Assembly (NCBI GenBank): GCA_030704615.1
Contig: CM060733.1
Location: forward strand, 44,144,001-44,208,000
DNA length: 64,000 nt
Source of the DNA: Takakia lepidozioides
Lineage: Eukaryota > Streptophyta > Takakiopsida > Takakiales > Takakiaceae
Direction of reading: 5' to 3'
Shown: piece by piece, positions 53,642 through 64,000 of the stretch
Position numbering within the stretch: the first letter of the stretch is position 1
Layout of the letters: the number at the start of each line of letters is the position of its first letter
The notes under the pieces: generated by a model
The model's database searches: none
The model's input: the letters and a program-made list of their open reading frames with translations, nothing else
Told to the model about the DNA's origin: nothing
Position numbers and translations under genes: made by a program

Positions 53642-55785
53642 CTATGCACGCTCTCTCTTGCGATCTTCACTGCTGATGATGCGACGAGAAAACCCAAAAT
53701 CAATCAAACAAACACCTCGCTGCCCTCTCTTAACAACCAAGATATTACTGCACCGAATGTCCCCATGAAGAATTCCAGATTCATGCACAACATCAAGTGC
53801 ATCAAATGTCGCCTTCACCGCTTCTGGAGTCAAAGCTTTTGCAACCCATGCATCCAACATATTAGTACCCTACTATATGTAACACAGGAAACGACTGCCC
53901 ACTACACAAACATAGTAAAAGCAAGCTTATTATGTCACATACCCATTCCAATCTCATGACCATTGATGATTTCTGTTGCAATGTACACAACTTGGCCCCC
54001 CGCAGTAGTCCCATAGGATACAAGCTCCGGAACATATTTCCCCCATTACTTCCTCAGTTGGTCATAGGCCGTTATCTCAGTCAAGAGAGCCTGTACACAC
54101 AAGATATTACATGAGTCACAGATATACATTTAAAACTTTCACAAAGATGGATCCCATCACAAAAAAGAAGCATCACCTCTGCACGGTCCGAACCAAATGG
54201 CGCAAGTTTCATTGCAACAGTCTGACCCTCATATGTGCCACGTACGATCCTTCCACTCCAACCTGTCGCAAATGGATGCACTGCCAAATGCAAATGTTCT
54301 GCAGGAGTCTCCCTCAAACCTTTATACTGGCTGCCGCTACCGCACGGTTTGTGAGAAAACACACGCACCTTGTATCAGCAAATCATATGAATAGTGGATG
54401 AACCATGCCACATGACTGTCCACTGCTACAGGCATTGACCTCCCAACTTCACCACGAGTGTTAAATACAAACAGTGACACTTACCGAAGAACCATAGCAT
54501 GAAGTCCCACATCATTTGCTTTTCCCTTGTGTAAATCATAATCATCATCATGACCCTCACTATGTCAACTGGCTTGACCAAAGTCTCGTGAACTCTCTTC
54601 GGGACATTCAAACGCTAACCTCATAGCATCTGGACACAAAAAAACAACCCCATTAGCACCTGGACACCTGCATCATTATTAGTAAAATAATGCACATTGC
54701 ATTCAATCGATATTGCACAGTACCTCAGAACACGCCATTACCTTCAGCTAGCCGATTAAAATCCCGCCGGTCATGGAATGCCGTATCCAAGACGTAGGCA
54801 ACTGCGCCTTCAGATATCCGTCAGGTATCCCCCACGGGTTCCACCACGCGACGTACAAGATACGGCTCGTCTAATGATGAAATTATTCCATAACCCAAAT
54901 TCATGTTTAGCATGTAACTGTAGATTTGGTAAACATGCTCGACCAAAGCCTCGGATCGAGGGTATCCCAAAAAGGCCACGTGATTGATAGAACGGTTACG
55001 TTTTCCGGGCCCGGGCTGTACCAAAGGACGGAAGCTTAAATTTCAGCGTCTGTTGAAGCCACTCTTTCATAGTAAGTAAACGATAACCTGCAACAAAGCA
55101 TAATCCCTGTGAAAACCCTTACTCCAAAACGAGTGTGTCGGCAACCAGAATTCCACATATAAATAATAAACAACCGTGTCTGTCAAAGGACCCTCGTCAT
55201 ATTTCACTTGTAGACGTGAATCAAATCGAATGAATAAACCTCAAGTATCAACCAACAAAATGACTTGGAATAAAAATAGTATGGGATGGATGGACAACAA
55301 TCACTCAGAATATCACGGTGAACTACCAAAATCTTAGGGCAAAAGTGACAACGCTTCTGGTGACCCCAAACCCTAAGTACTTGAACCTCACTATCAACAA
55401 ACTCAGGCCGCGGAGCCCTAAGAAACTCAGACCACCACAAGGAGCAGGAGCTAGGCAGATAAGAATGGAGCAAAAAGGCATCTAACAAAGTGATGAATAC
55501 TACCAACCAATAAAATGACTTGGAATAAAAAAAGACGAGGATGCAAGGACTACCTGCTGGAGGTGCTACAAAAGCTTTGAAAAGTATGAATTTGTCAACT
55601 TTTAGGTTGGATCTCATAATCTTAACATCCTCCCACTTGTCCTCCATCATACACGGTATTATGAATCTAGGTCTCCAGATGCAAGTTCCAAGCTCACTCT
55701 TCCAAAGAAAATCTTTCCTCAGCGGCCCTTGCCAACAGTGTGCACACGAACGACAAGTAATGGCGTGAGAAAGCACGGAGAGCAA
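53642..55785 (-). pseudogene. Kinase-like gene remnant (multi-exon, decayed)
   Basis: Minus-strand exon-like blocks in order. 55785-55550 (78 codons) is of unknown fold. At 55024-54742, LVEHVYQIYSYMLNMNLGYG leads through a TGA to EGAVAYVLDTAFHDRRDFNR. At 54627-54484, RLAFECPEESSRDFGQAS is followed by a TGA. 54368-54177 holds a nucleotide-binding loop and Lys in GWSGRIVRGTYEGQTVAMKL. 54094-53945 has a TAA after YDQLRK, then YVPELVSYGT. 53860-53642 holds the catalytic loop HGDIRCSNILVV and GVCLIDFGFSR. The HGD-N-DFG set is kinase-like, and the N-terminal YGYM...YGV pattern recalls plant and fungal kinases with a nuclease-like N-terminal domain. Three in-frame stops and a shift near 55025 make it a pseudogene. 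Confidence 0.6.
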
Positions 55786-55870
55786 TCAGAGATAGGAGAC
55801 CAGAATTCAGAGAGACGACGGAAGTCAGCGCTGGGGTCCTCCGCAGCCCGTACGCCGTGTAGTCATAAAC

Positions 55871-56146
55871 CTAAAATCCAACTAGGAAGTACGACCGTCC
55901 GATCTGATCGGACGGCTTAGAGTCATGAAACCAAACCCTAACGGTGATCGATCCGCACTGTTGGATCATTACGAATCTGACATCATGAAGTTACAACCGA
56001 ATGACTACCTAAAATCCAACTAGGAATTACCACCATCCGATCTGATCGGACGACTTAGAGTCATCAAACCAAACCCTAACGGTGATCGATCTGCACCGTT
56101 GGATCATTACGAATTTGACATCATGAAGTTACAACCGAATTCGCCC
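55871..56146. repeat. 138-bp tandem duplication with a 21-bp palindrome and telo-box
   Basis: Two copies start at 55871 and 56009. The first contains the palindrome CCGTCCGATCTGATCGGACGG (55895-55915), weakened in the second. Both contain AAACCCTAACGGTGATCGAT, which includes a telo-box (AAACCCTAA), and GTTGGATCATTACGAA. Possibly promoter-type sequence upstream of the minus-strand kinase-like remnant. Confidence 0.75.
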
Positions 56147-56384
56147 ATTCTGTGCACCAATTCGTCACTTTTGTTCATCCAATCTGGTCGTTCACTTCTC
56201 ATCGTTCATCCATTCATTTATCGTCTTGATTGCAATAACCATCCATTATAGAACCCCGTGGCTAGGGAACGGAGCTTTGGATCTATCCGTGTAATTCCAT
56301 TAACGGTATTTAAGTTGGAGATGGTTTTATACTAGGCCTCAAAAGGTTTTTAAAAAAAAAGAAATCAAAGGGATTGGTGACCCA

Positions 56385-59035
56385 TCAATATATGAAACGA
56401 GATGTTTGTTTTGTTTGTTTTGTCACGTTGAGATGTCCCGAACCGCAAGGCCCCAGCCCTGGCACTTGGTACCGTTGGAAAGCCCTCGACGAGGAGGGGT
56501 GCACAGGCTTGGTCTCACGATTTTTGGACCTGCGGTGTGGGAGATACGGAATTCCAAGTACTTTTGGTCGCTGGAAATTCACAAAAAAAAAAGCAAAAAT
56601 GGCAAAGTGGGCATTCATGAGACAATGGTTGGAGCCTCGGCGGGAGAGATATCAAGGGAAAGGTCTCCGGTTCAAATCTGGTCATAGGCTCTGTGGAAAA
56701 AAACTTACTTAGATGACATTGGAAAAAAAAAATGATTAGACATGGATGACTTAGATGACATTGGACACTTGGGCCAACGGCATAGGCTACCCTGGAGGTC
56801 ATACTTGGCCCTAGACATATGAGACACACTTGAATGCATAGGAGATTGCACTTACGACACAGGCTACCCTAGTCAATGTATGAAGCGAGACGTTTGTTTT
56901 GTTTGTTTTGTTTTGTCACGTTGAGATGTCCCAAATTGCAAGGCCAGCACGGGTGCTTGGTGCCGTTGGAAAGCCCTCAATGAGGAGGGGTGCACGGGCT
57001 TGGTCTCATGATTTTTGGACCTGCGGTGTGGGAGATACGGAATTCCAAGTACTTTTGGTCGCTGGAAATTCACAAAAAATAGCAAAAATGACAAAGTGGG
57101 CATTCCTAGGAGAATGGTTGGAGCCTCGACGGGAGAGATTTCAAGGGAAAAGTCTCCGGCTCAAATCTGGTCGTAGGCTCTGTGGAGAAAAAACTTACTT
57201 AGATGACATTGGACACTTGGGCCAACGGCAAAGACTACCCTAGAGGTTGCATTTGGGCCTCGACATAAGAAGCGCACTTTGATACATAGGGGATTGCACT
57301 TGGACTTAGATGACACTGGACACTTGGGCCAACGGCACAGGCTACCCTAGTCAATATATGAAGCGAGACGTTTGTTTTGTTTTGTTTGTTTGGTTTGTAG
57401 CGTCGTTGAGATCTCCCAAACCGCGGGGACCCAACACTAGTGCTTGGTGCCGTTGGGAAGCCCTCGATGAGGAGGGGTGCACCAGCTTGGTCTCATAATT
57501 TTTGGACCGGCGGTGTGGGAGATATGGAATTTCAAGTACTTTTGGTCGCTGAAAATTCTCAAAAAATAGCAAAGTGGGCTTTCCTAGAACAATGATTGGC
57601 CCTTCACGTGGGAGATTTGGAACTTCAAGTCCTTTGGTCGCTGGAAATTCGTAAAAAATAACAAAGTGGATATATCAATATATGAAGCCTCGACAAGGGA
57701 GATTGCAAAAATAGCAAAGTGGGATTTCGGATTGCACTTGGACTTAGGTGACATTGGACACTCGAGGTCACACTTGGGCCTCGACATGGGAACGCACATG
57801 GATACATAGGAGGTTGCACTTGGGTTTAGGTTTCAATTCTTCACACATGGGCCAATGGCACACAGGCTACCCTAGATCTCCCAAACAGTGGGGTCTCTGG
57901 ATACATAGGGGATTGCACTTGGACTTAGATGACACTAGACACTTGGGCCAATGACACAGGCTACCCTAGAGGTCGCACTTGGGCCTCGACATAGGAGACG
58001 CAGTGGGATACATAGGAGATCTTGCTCTTGGGCTTAGATACATAGGAGATCTTGCTCTTGGGCTTAGATACTTGGGTCAACGGCACAGGCTACCCTAGTC
58101 AATATATGAAGCAATTGTTTTGTTTTGTTTGTTTTGTTTGTAGCGTCGTTGAGATCTCCCAAACCGCGGGGACCCGCTGGTGCTTGGTGTGTTTGGAAAG
58201 CCCTGGATGAGGAGGGGTGCAGCCACTTGGTCTCATGATTTTTGGACCGGCGGTGTGGGAGATATGGAATTTCAAGTACTTTTGGTCGCTGGAAATTCTC
58301 GCAAAGTGGGCTTTCCTGGAGCAATGATTGGCCCTTCACGTGGAGATTTGGAATTTCAAGTACTTTTGGTCGTTGGAAATTCACAAAAAAAATAGCAAAA
58401 TGGGCATTCATGGACAATGGTTAGAGCCTTGACAGGAGAGATATCAAGGGAAAGGTCTCCGGTTCAAATCTGATCGTAGGCTTTGTGGAAAAAAAATGCA
58501 TTTGGACTTGGACGACATTGGATATATTACTACTCAATAAATTCATGGAAAAAAATTAATCAGGCCTTGACAGGGGAGACATACATGGATAGATAGGAGA
58601 TTGCACACTAGCTTAGATGGGCCTCGACATTGGAGATGCACATGAGAGATGCTCTTGGATACATAGGAGATTGCTAGATGACAGTGGACACTTGGGCCTC
58701 TACATGGAAGATGCATTTGGATACATAGAAGATTACACTTGGGCTTAGATGGGCCTGGACATAGGAGACACACTGGGAAACATAGGAAATTGCACTTGGT
58801 CTTAGATTTCAATTCTTCACACATGGGCCTTGACATAGGAGACGCACTTGGATACATAGGGAATTGCACTTGGACTTAGATGACGCTGGATACTTGGGCA
58901 AACGGCACATGCTACCCTAGAGGTCGCACTTGGGCCTCGACATAGGAGACGCAATGGGATACATAGGAGATCTTGCGGCTTAGATGACACTGGATACTTG
59001 GGCCAACAGCATAGGCTACCCTAGTGGTGCTTTAT
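56385..59035. repeat. Degenerate tandem repeat array (units near 56.39, 56.88, 57.35 and 58.10 kb)
   Basis: Each unit starts with CAATATATGAAGCGAGACGT and TTTGTTTTG runs. It continues with a GGTCTCATGATTTTTGGACC-type block, AAGTACTTTTGGTCGCTGGA, a run of A, GGTCTCCGGTTCAAATCTGG and CACTTGGGCCAACGGCA...GGCTACCCTAG. Unit length is about 480-740 bp with internal losses. From 57.2 kb shorter sub-repeats built on GACATAGGAGACGCACTTGG, ATACATAGGAGATTGCA and CTTAGATGACACTGGACACT dominate. Matching ORFs on both strands are repeat-driven. Confidence 0.8.
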
Positions 59036-59228
59036 AACGTCCGCAGAAAGCTCATAGAGTGTATGGGACAAAATGGACGAAAACATGAGAGAGGAAACAA
59101 AAAACCCAAAGATAAAACTATTGTTTGAGTGATTGTCTAAGGGTGAGTGCCCGTGCAGGTAAGCTGCCAAGCATTTCTGATCTTCATAGAAAGAAGGCAT
59201 TTGGTTTTGCCCACACACAGCTCATAGG

Positions 59229-59251
59229 GCATACACACACACACACACACA
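59229..59251. repeat. AC dinucleotide microsatellite
   Basis: CATACACACACACACACACA, followed by CAAAGAAAG, in the 3' flank of MED22. 59036-59586 otherwise holds no recognised gene. Confidence 0.9.
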
Positions 59252-59586
59252 AAGAAAGAAGAGAACGAAAGTTTATAACCAAAGGGGTCGGAGGGCTGAC
59301 TCCAATTCCTCAGCAAGCACTTCTGGTCCAAGGCCTGAGCAGAAGAGAGCTAAATGCCAACTTCTTCCATGTGTTTAATGTCATTTATTTTATAGTTGTC
59401 TGTATGATGGACAGTGGCCATTGAAAACAATTGCCATTAGATCTAGGGATGTGTACATCCCCTGTGGAGTTGCAGTGCCTGCCTTAGACAGGGATCATTT
59501 ATGGGAGTTTTCACCCAAAATTTTCTGGTCACCTCATGCTAAAACTATGTTGGAAGACCAATCCTTCAGGTCAGGACCCCACTTTC

Positions 59587-61519
59587 TCATGCACCATCAC
59601 CATTACTAGATTGGTGGATAGCCTTGGTGGCCATCTCTAAGGTGCGATGAGGAGATGCATAATAATGAGATTCCAGATCCCTGAGAGAATCCGCAACCTG
59701 TTCTCCCACACAGACCAGCAGTCTTTCACTTTCCTCACTCTTCTCCTCAAACTTGACAATGCGCTGGTTGATATGACGGTTCAGTGACAAGAAATCGGAA
59801 AACACTGCTGACTGCTTCAACTCCGACACCAACTTCAGCAAAGAGTCTGCTGCCTGCACCTGTGAACATCAGCACTTTACCAATTGTTACACAGGATCTG
59901 TGAGTATGGTTTGCGTCAGTAGTAGATGTGGTTAACAAGTACCCCGCGTGCCCCCATGGCAACTGCTGAGGGAGTTACACTGCCAATCTATCAGTGGCAT
60001 CCACTTTATTCCACATCCCACTCAGATTGTGTTTTCCCTTGATACCAACCAGGGACTGCCACCCAGAGAATGTTAGATGAAGTTGTGCTTGAATCGCCCC
60101 TGAACCTCTTAAATGAGGGAGAACTGGGCAAACAGACAGAGGTAAGAAACCTACAATCCATTTACAATGACATGGCAGGGTACTTGGAGCAGGTTGGTTG
60201 CACTAGTCTGGGGTTTCAGGACTGAGCGAAGACCAGACCTCCAGGTCTTCTCTTAGTCAGCATGCATAACACCAGGCTTACTTCTCAGCTAAGCTTTAGA
60301 AAGCAAAAGCACACTCCTCATGCTTTTGAAATGGGCTTTATTTTCTCACATCTGGTACTCACTTTTGAAGGATCTCGATGAACAGGTGCAGCTTAGCAGG
60401 TAGAAGTTCAGGATGGCCCCAAAAATTCTCAAAGCAAGCTTTCTGGATGAGGGCTTGAAACGAAGATCCTCCCATTCCCACTTCTTGTAAAAGCTCAAAC
60501 TCCCATACTAGGAGCAGACATCTATGATCCTCTAATTCTGTCTAGAAGCTACATGTGTGATTCTACCATCGGATGGGACTAAAGAAGAGGGCAACTGAGA
60601 GCACTTGTAGCCAAGCGCAGCAAGGAATAAGGCCTGCCTACCACACGGGCGGCGTGCACCTCCATCTGAAAAGCCTCTTGTGCATTTCTCACTGGATCAT
60701 TGATCTGCACACCCACCCCAAAATCCCACAATCTCAGTCATGCAAATCCTTAACAAGAAGTCCAGTTTCAACTGCATCAAGCCAACCCAGTCCCCAATGT
60801 AGTTGCCCTTGGGATGATTGTGGCTTTGATATTCTGTGGATTTCATCATTCACATTTCAGATGAAATAGGGGTGTTGGATCTGAAGAGGTGTGGATGCTT
60901 CTGGTTATATGTTGTACAGCCATGATTTGACATGTGAAGTGTGCTGAAAGAATTCTCAGGATCAAATGCCTTACCATTGTCTCTAAGTGTCCCTCTGCAC
61001 AGCCCTCATGTTTTCCAGCACAAAAGACGAGTCTCCGGTCAATGCACAAAACATTCCATAAACATTACCACTGTGCCCCGCCGTCCCCAATGGTTCTAGA
61101 ATAACAAGAATTAGGGCGAGTTTGTTCATGGAGCAAGAGACAGCTGAGCATCTTTATCCGATTGAGTAACACATTTGAAGTTGGCGGAAGAAGCACAGAA
61201 AAAATTGCTCCCGAGACCTGAATTTCATACACTGAGGTATGTCGATAGATTCTACATAACTTGCTAAGTGCACTATTCCCTGAAAACTGCAGAGAGAGCG
61301 GGTGAAGCCATTTACGCGCGCAGCCTTAAGGAGGTGGGAGAAATTGTCGAGAAGACTTCCTATATCTGCATCAGCACGCTGCAGCAGCGAACGCTGCCGC
61401 TGGGCAGCCTGGGCCGCTGCAGAAGCTGTGGGCCCTGCCACCGCTCCAGTCCCTGCAAAGGTACTATTGCCCCCAACGCCCGCTGAGCCCGCTGACGCCC
61501 CACTCCCCTGTTTGTTCAT
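59587..61519 (-). CDS. MED22: Mediator complex subunit 22, three exons, complete
   Basis: MED22 is a head-module subunit of Mediator, which links transcription factors to RNA polymerase II in the nucleus. Exons: 61519-61316, 60704-60642, 59859-59587. Phases agree (204, 63 and 273 nt) and give 179 residues ending at TAG. The Gly/Ala-rich N-terminus leads to SLLQRADADIGSLLDNFSHL. Exon 2 gives INDPVRNAQEAFQMEVHAAR. Exon 3 gives VQAADSLLKLVSELKQSAVF and DLESHYYASPHR. All are hallmark stretches of plant MED22, and the coiled-coil C-terminal half is intact. The C-terminus runs about 20 residues past the usual end. The gene is head-to-head with the NFD6-like gene; the two start codons are 299 bp apart. 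Confidence 0.92.
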
Positions 61520-61818
61520 AGCGACGCTAAAGCAGCGCCGGCTATTCTCACCCAAAGTAGAGAAGGCCAATGGCGAGGGAAACGTTGTCGAATCCAGTAA
61601 ATGTAGCTCATGACGAAGAGGAGAGAGAGAGGAGAGAGACGCTGCACACCATTGCTGTACTAGATCACACACTGATCCACCCAGTTTTAGGACCTGGGTT
61701 TAAACATTTAAGCCCTAAACCCGGGTTCTTACAGCAATATTTCTCTCCAGGTTCTCTTCCATTTGTCACTGAGCGTGTCTTGTGCCTGAGAGGATTTCTG
61801 GGTTGAGTTGAGGAATCG
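61520..61818. promoter_or_regulatory. Shared head-to-head promoter region of MED22 and the NFD6-like gene
   Basis: 299 bp separate two divergent ATGs. The interval holds AGAGGAGAGAGAGAGGAGAG purine repeats (61615-61640) and CCCTAAACCC (about 61711), a telo-box-like word common in plant housekeeping promoters. No TATA box is evident on either side. Confidence 0.55.
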
Positions 61819-63503
61819 ATGGCAGGGGTAAGCAGAGGCGTGGCCAAGTCCCTCGTCTCTAATACAAGGTCTGCGTTTCGCTTTTGTAGGAGCGGCGGAG
61901 AGGCCGCAGCAGGGTCGAGGCGGGGAAGTACGTCACCATCGACGCCAACTGTTAGACCTGGCCCCTCTTCCCATTCTTGTTCTGCCAAGTCGTTTCTTGA
62001 GACCCGACGCCCAGCTTCCTTCTTCTTCAGGTGAATGGATTTTTCTTATGTGTTTTTGTGAGAACTAGATAGTGGCTTTTATGCGAAAGAAAGGTAGTAC
62101 GTGCGCTGGAAGTCCAGGGGGACACATAGACCAACTGAGAACGAAAACAGCAGAACCACAGCTCGCCGCTCAATCGCTGCATGAAGGTGGAGTGCCTCAT
62201 GCAGGCAAGCCGCTAAGCAGTGCGGTTCCGCATAGCTAAAGGCCTCTGCTAGGAGCGGAGAAATATAAAAGGATGCCGTAATTGTCGCTGGATCTCATAG
62301 GCATGGGACGAGAACTCCACTTCGAGCTGTGGTGAAAATCTGGCAGATCCTCAGGAGGTCCTTTATCCCATCGTCATCTCCCTATCCGGAGAGTATTGTA
62401 ACCGACTAAAAGCGCTCAAAGCTGGTGAAGGAACTCTCTCTAAGGACAAGGATGGTGTCTCTGTAAAAGTGGTTCTTTGATGTGAGCTTGGTCTGTTGCA
62501 GATACCTGTTGAGATCTTCCCTAATCAGCCCGTTCCTTTCTTTTTGGTGATGACCTTAGTGGTGGATGAAAGGGGGTAGAGCCTCCACATTTAACCCTAG
62601 ACTCCAGAGGAGTGTTTGCACTTAGAGAAACCTACAGATCTCTCCTTCTCCCAGGATAATCAAGACAGCCATTGGTTGGCAACCATTATGAGGATAACAT
62701 GCAAGGATGATGTATAGGCCTGAAGATTGAGTCATGTTGAAGAGGAAAAGTATCTGTATTCCTCGTTTGAGGACACCTGTAGTGGTTTTCCGCCACCGAT
62801 TGGCTGTAATCGTAAGTCGCCTAATGCTGCAATGGCTCAGTAGTCAGAGAAATGCTGCTGCGGCATGTCCAAACTATCTTGTGCTGTCTGGGAGAAGAAA
62901 CAGATAGGAGGGGAATGAATCACTATTCTAAGATTGTTGGAAGAGTTGATGTTTTCAATACCTCGACCTGTATAGAAGAATCTGCAGTATGGATACTGTT
63001 GGGTGTTTGAGATTGGCTGGTTCACCTACTGGCCAGTGTGATGAGATAGATAGGAGAGGTGAAAGTGTGGCTGTCTTGTAATGCAATTATTATCCAAAAC
63101 ACTCTTTCGTCTATGGGTCAGCTCTAAATTTAGGAGAAATATTTGTTAGGGCTTGTGGTTGTGTGTGGAAAGGAGTTCATAGCACCTGATGGGGATAGTT
63201 AAAAGTTACTATATGCATGTATTAAACTATCGTTTGCAGGCACAGAAGTTACAGAAAATGTACCCAGACTGTTTCATCTTTTGGCCTTTTGGTTGGGGGG
63301 GGGCATGGTGCACTGACAGATTACCAAGTGAGATGGCATGTCAATTGTCCTTGATGCCATTGCACAGTGCGACGGCTGCAAGTTGCATGGTGGCTCAGCT
63401 GAACACGACAGCAGACACTCTGCTCCAGGGTATGACTTCTGACTGGTCTCATGTTAGATTGCATCTCCAATGTCGGTATTATTACAGGCTCCCTAAACCC
63501 TAA
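61819..63503 (+). CDS. NFD6-like small mitochondrial/organelle protein, two or three exons
   Basis: Exon 1, 61819-62030, encodes a 70-residue Arg/Ser/Ala-rich presequence-like stretch ending FLETRRPASFFF. Exon 2 starts at 63320 after CTGACAG and gives LPSEMACQLSLMPLHSATAA and MVAQLNTTADTLLQ. This matches the LP.E..C..SL.PLHSA.A...LTS core of the plant NUCLEAR FUSION DEFECTIVE 6-like family. Two 3' ends are possible. Reading through exon 2 gives TAA at 63501. Splicing at 63429|GT to the acceptor TTACAG (63487) gives a short tail through CCCTAAA repeats, also ending in TAA. Alternative 3' ends are known in this family. Molecular function is not established. The 62031-63319 intron holds nothing else recognised. 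Confidence 0.7.
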
Positions 63504-63511
63504 ACCCTAAA
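63491..63511 (+). repeat. Short telomere-type repeat (CCCTAAA)3
   Basis: Three consecutive CCCTAAA units at the 3' end of the NFD6-like gene, the plant telomere motif. Either an interstitial remnant or chance. Confidence 0.8.
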
Positions 63512-64000
63512 CTCGAAACAACACCATCAGCGCATTGATGATGCCTTGTTAGGTTAAGCGGACCTCGATGGCAGAGGGCATCCTTACGTCCGCTTTCGTG
63601 AAGAAACTTGTATTCGTGGTCAGATGCTGAAGTGGGGTTGCATGAACCCATACATTCAAGTCGTGCATTCTCAGCATGAGATGTCGAGAAGTTTCAAACA
63701 CTTGTTGACATGTATGCTGAAATGTGCTGTGACCCATGCATAAGGCAGTTATTTGCTATTCATCACTTGGGATTTGGTGGCACTTTCACTCAAAATTGAG
63801 TCTCCCAGGAGTCTCCAAACTAGAATATGGACTGCCCACTCTAGAGGCGCAGCACCACGAAGTACAGAGAAATGTGTTTTGTCTCTTCTTCTGTGTGTAT
63901 CATGGACTAGATCCTTCCATCTTCATCTTCTCTCTTTCTTTCTCATGTGTGAAATGATTATAGTTTTGCACCGTACATGTAGTAATTCTGGAATGAACTT
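63512..64000. other. Right edge of the window, no gene seen
   Basis: Presumably 3' UTR/flank of the NFD6-like gene. The short ORFs have no domain features. Confidence 0.4.

Noticed and set aside
56374-58425. Plus- and minus-strand ORFs of 60-117 codons repeated along the array
   Set aside because: They recur with the DNA repeat, on both strands, without domains.

Overview
The window looks like nuclear DNA of a land plant. It has spliced genes for a mitochondrial fumarase, Mediator subunit 22 and an NFD6-like organelle protein. It also has PLS-type PPR sequence, OSB-type motifs and hAT, CACTA, Mutator-like and Ty3/gypsy elements. The large TE load, expanded PPR sequence and a DNMT3-like methyltransferase point to a seed-free plant (fern, lycophyte or bryophyte). 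That placement is inference; I cannot name the species.

Layout. 0.26-7.1 kb: complete 17-exon fumarase gene (+). 7.8-52.5 kb: one nested transposon complex. The last exon of a triosephosphate isomerase copy is split by hAT-0 (7874-29239, 8-bp TSD GTTTCCTC). hAT-0 carries a tRNA-like SINE, and hAT-1 (8317-28589, TSD GTTTGAAC/GTTTAAAC) lies inside that SINE. hAT-1 carries a broken transposase and a PPR fragment, and is itself interrupted by a Ty3/gypsy block (14175-28412). Downstream, hAT-2 (29777-52499, TSD GTTCGTAC) is an inverted, nearly identical copy of hAT-1. It is interrupted by a 10.2-kb Mutator-like element (31403-41626, direct repeat up to 11 bp) and a 6.3-kb CACTA element (45798-52062, TSD TAT). 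53.6-55.8 kb: decayed kinase-like gene (-). 55.9-59.0 kb: tandem repeats. 59.6-63.5 kb: head-to-head pair MED22 (-) and an NFD6-like gene (+).

Most unusual content. (1) The Mutator-like element pairs its transposase (+) with a divergent, roughly 12-exon gene (-). That gene encodes a ParB/Srx-like domain followed by a permuted, beta-class amino-methyltransferase-like domain. (2) The Ty3/gypsy polyprotein has a DNMT3-like cytosine-C5 methyltransferase between protease and reverse transcriptase, and a PHD finger after integrase. Two unrelated TE families here therefore carry two unrelated DNA-methyltransferase folds. (3) Nearly every stop in the gypsy frame is TAG where CAG is expected, or TGA where CGA is expected. 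This is what deamination of CHG- and CG-methylated cytosines would produce. (4) The CACTA element holds repeated OSB-type fragments joined in frame to a PPR array whose P-L-S triplets were recently duplicated in tandem.

Host genes appear intact. Every TE gene in the window has at least one frameshift or stop. All family assignments come from reading motifs by eye; no database search was run.
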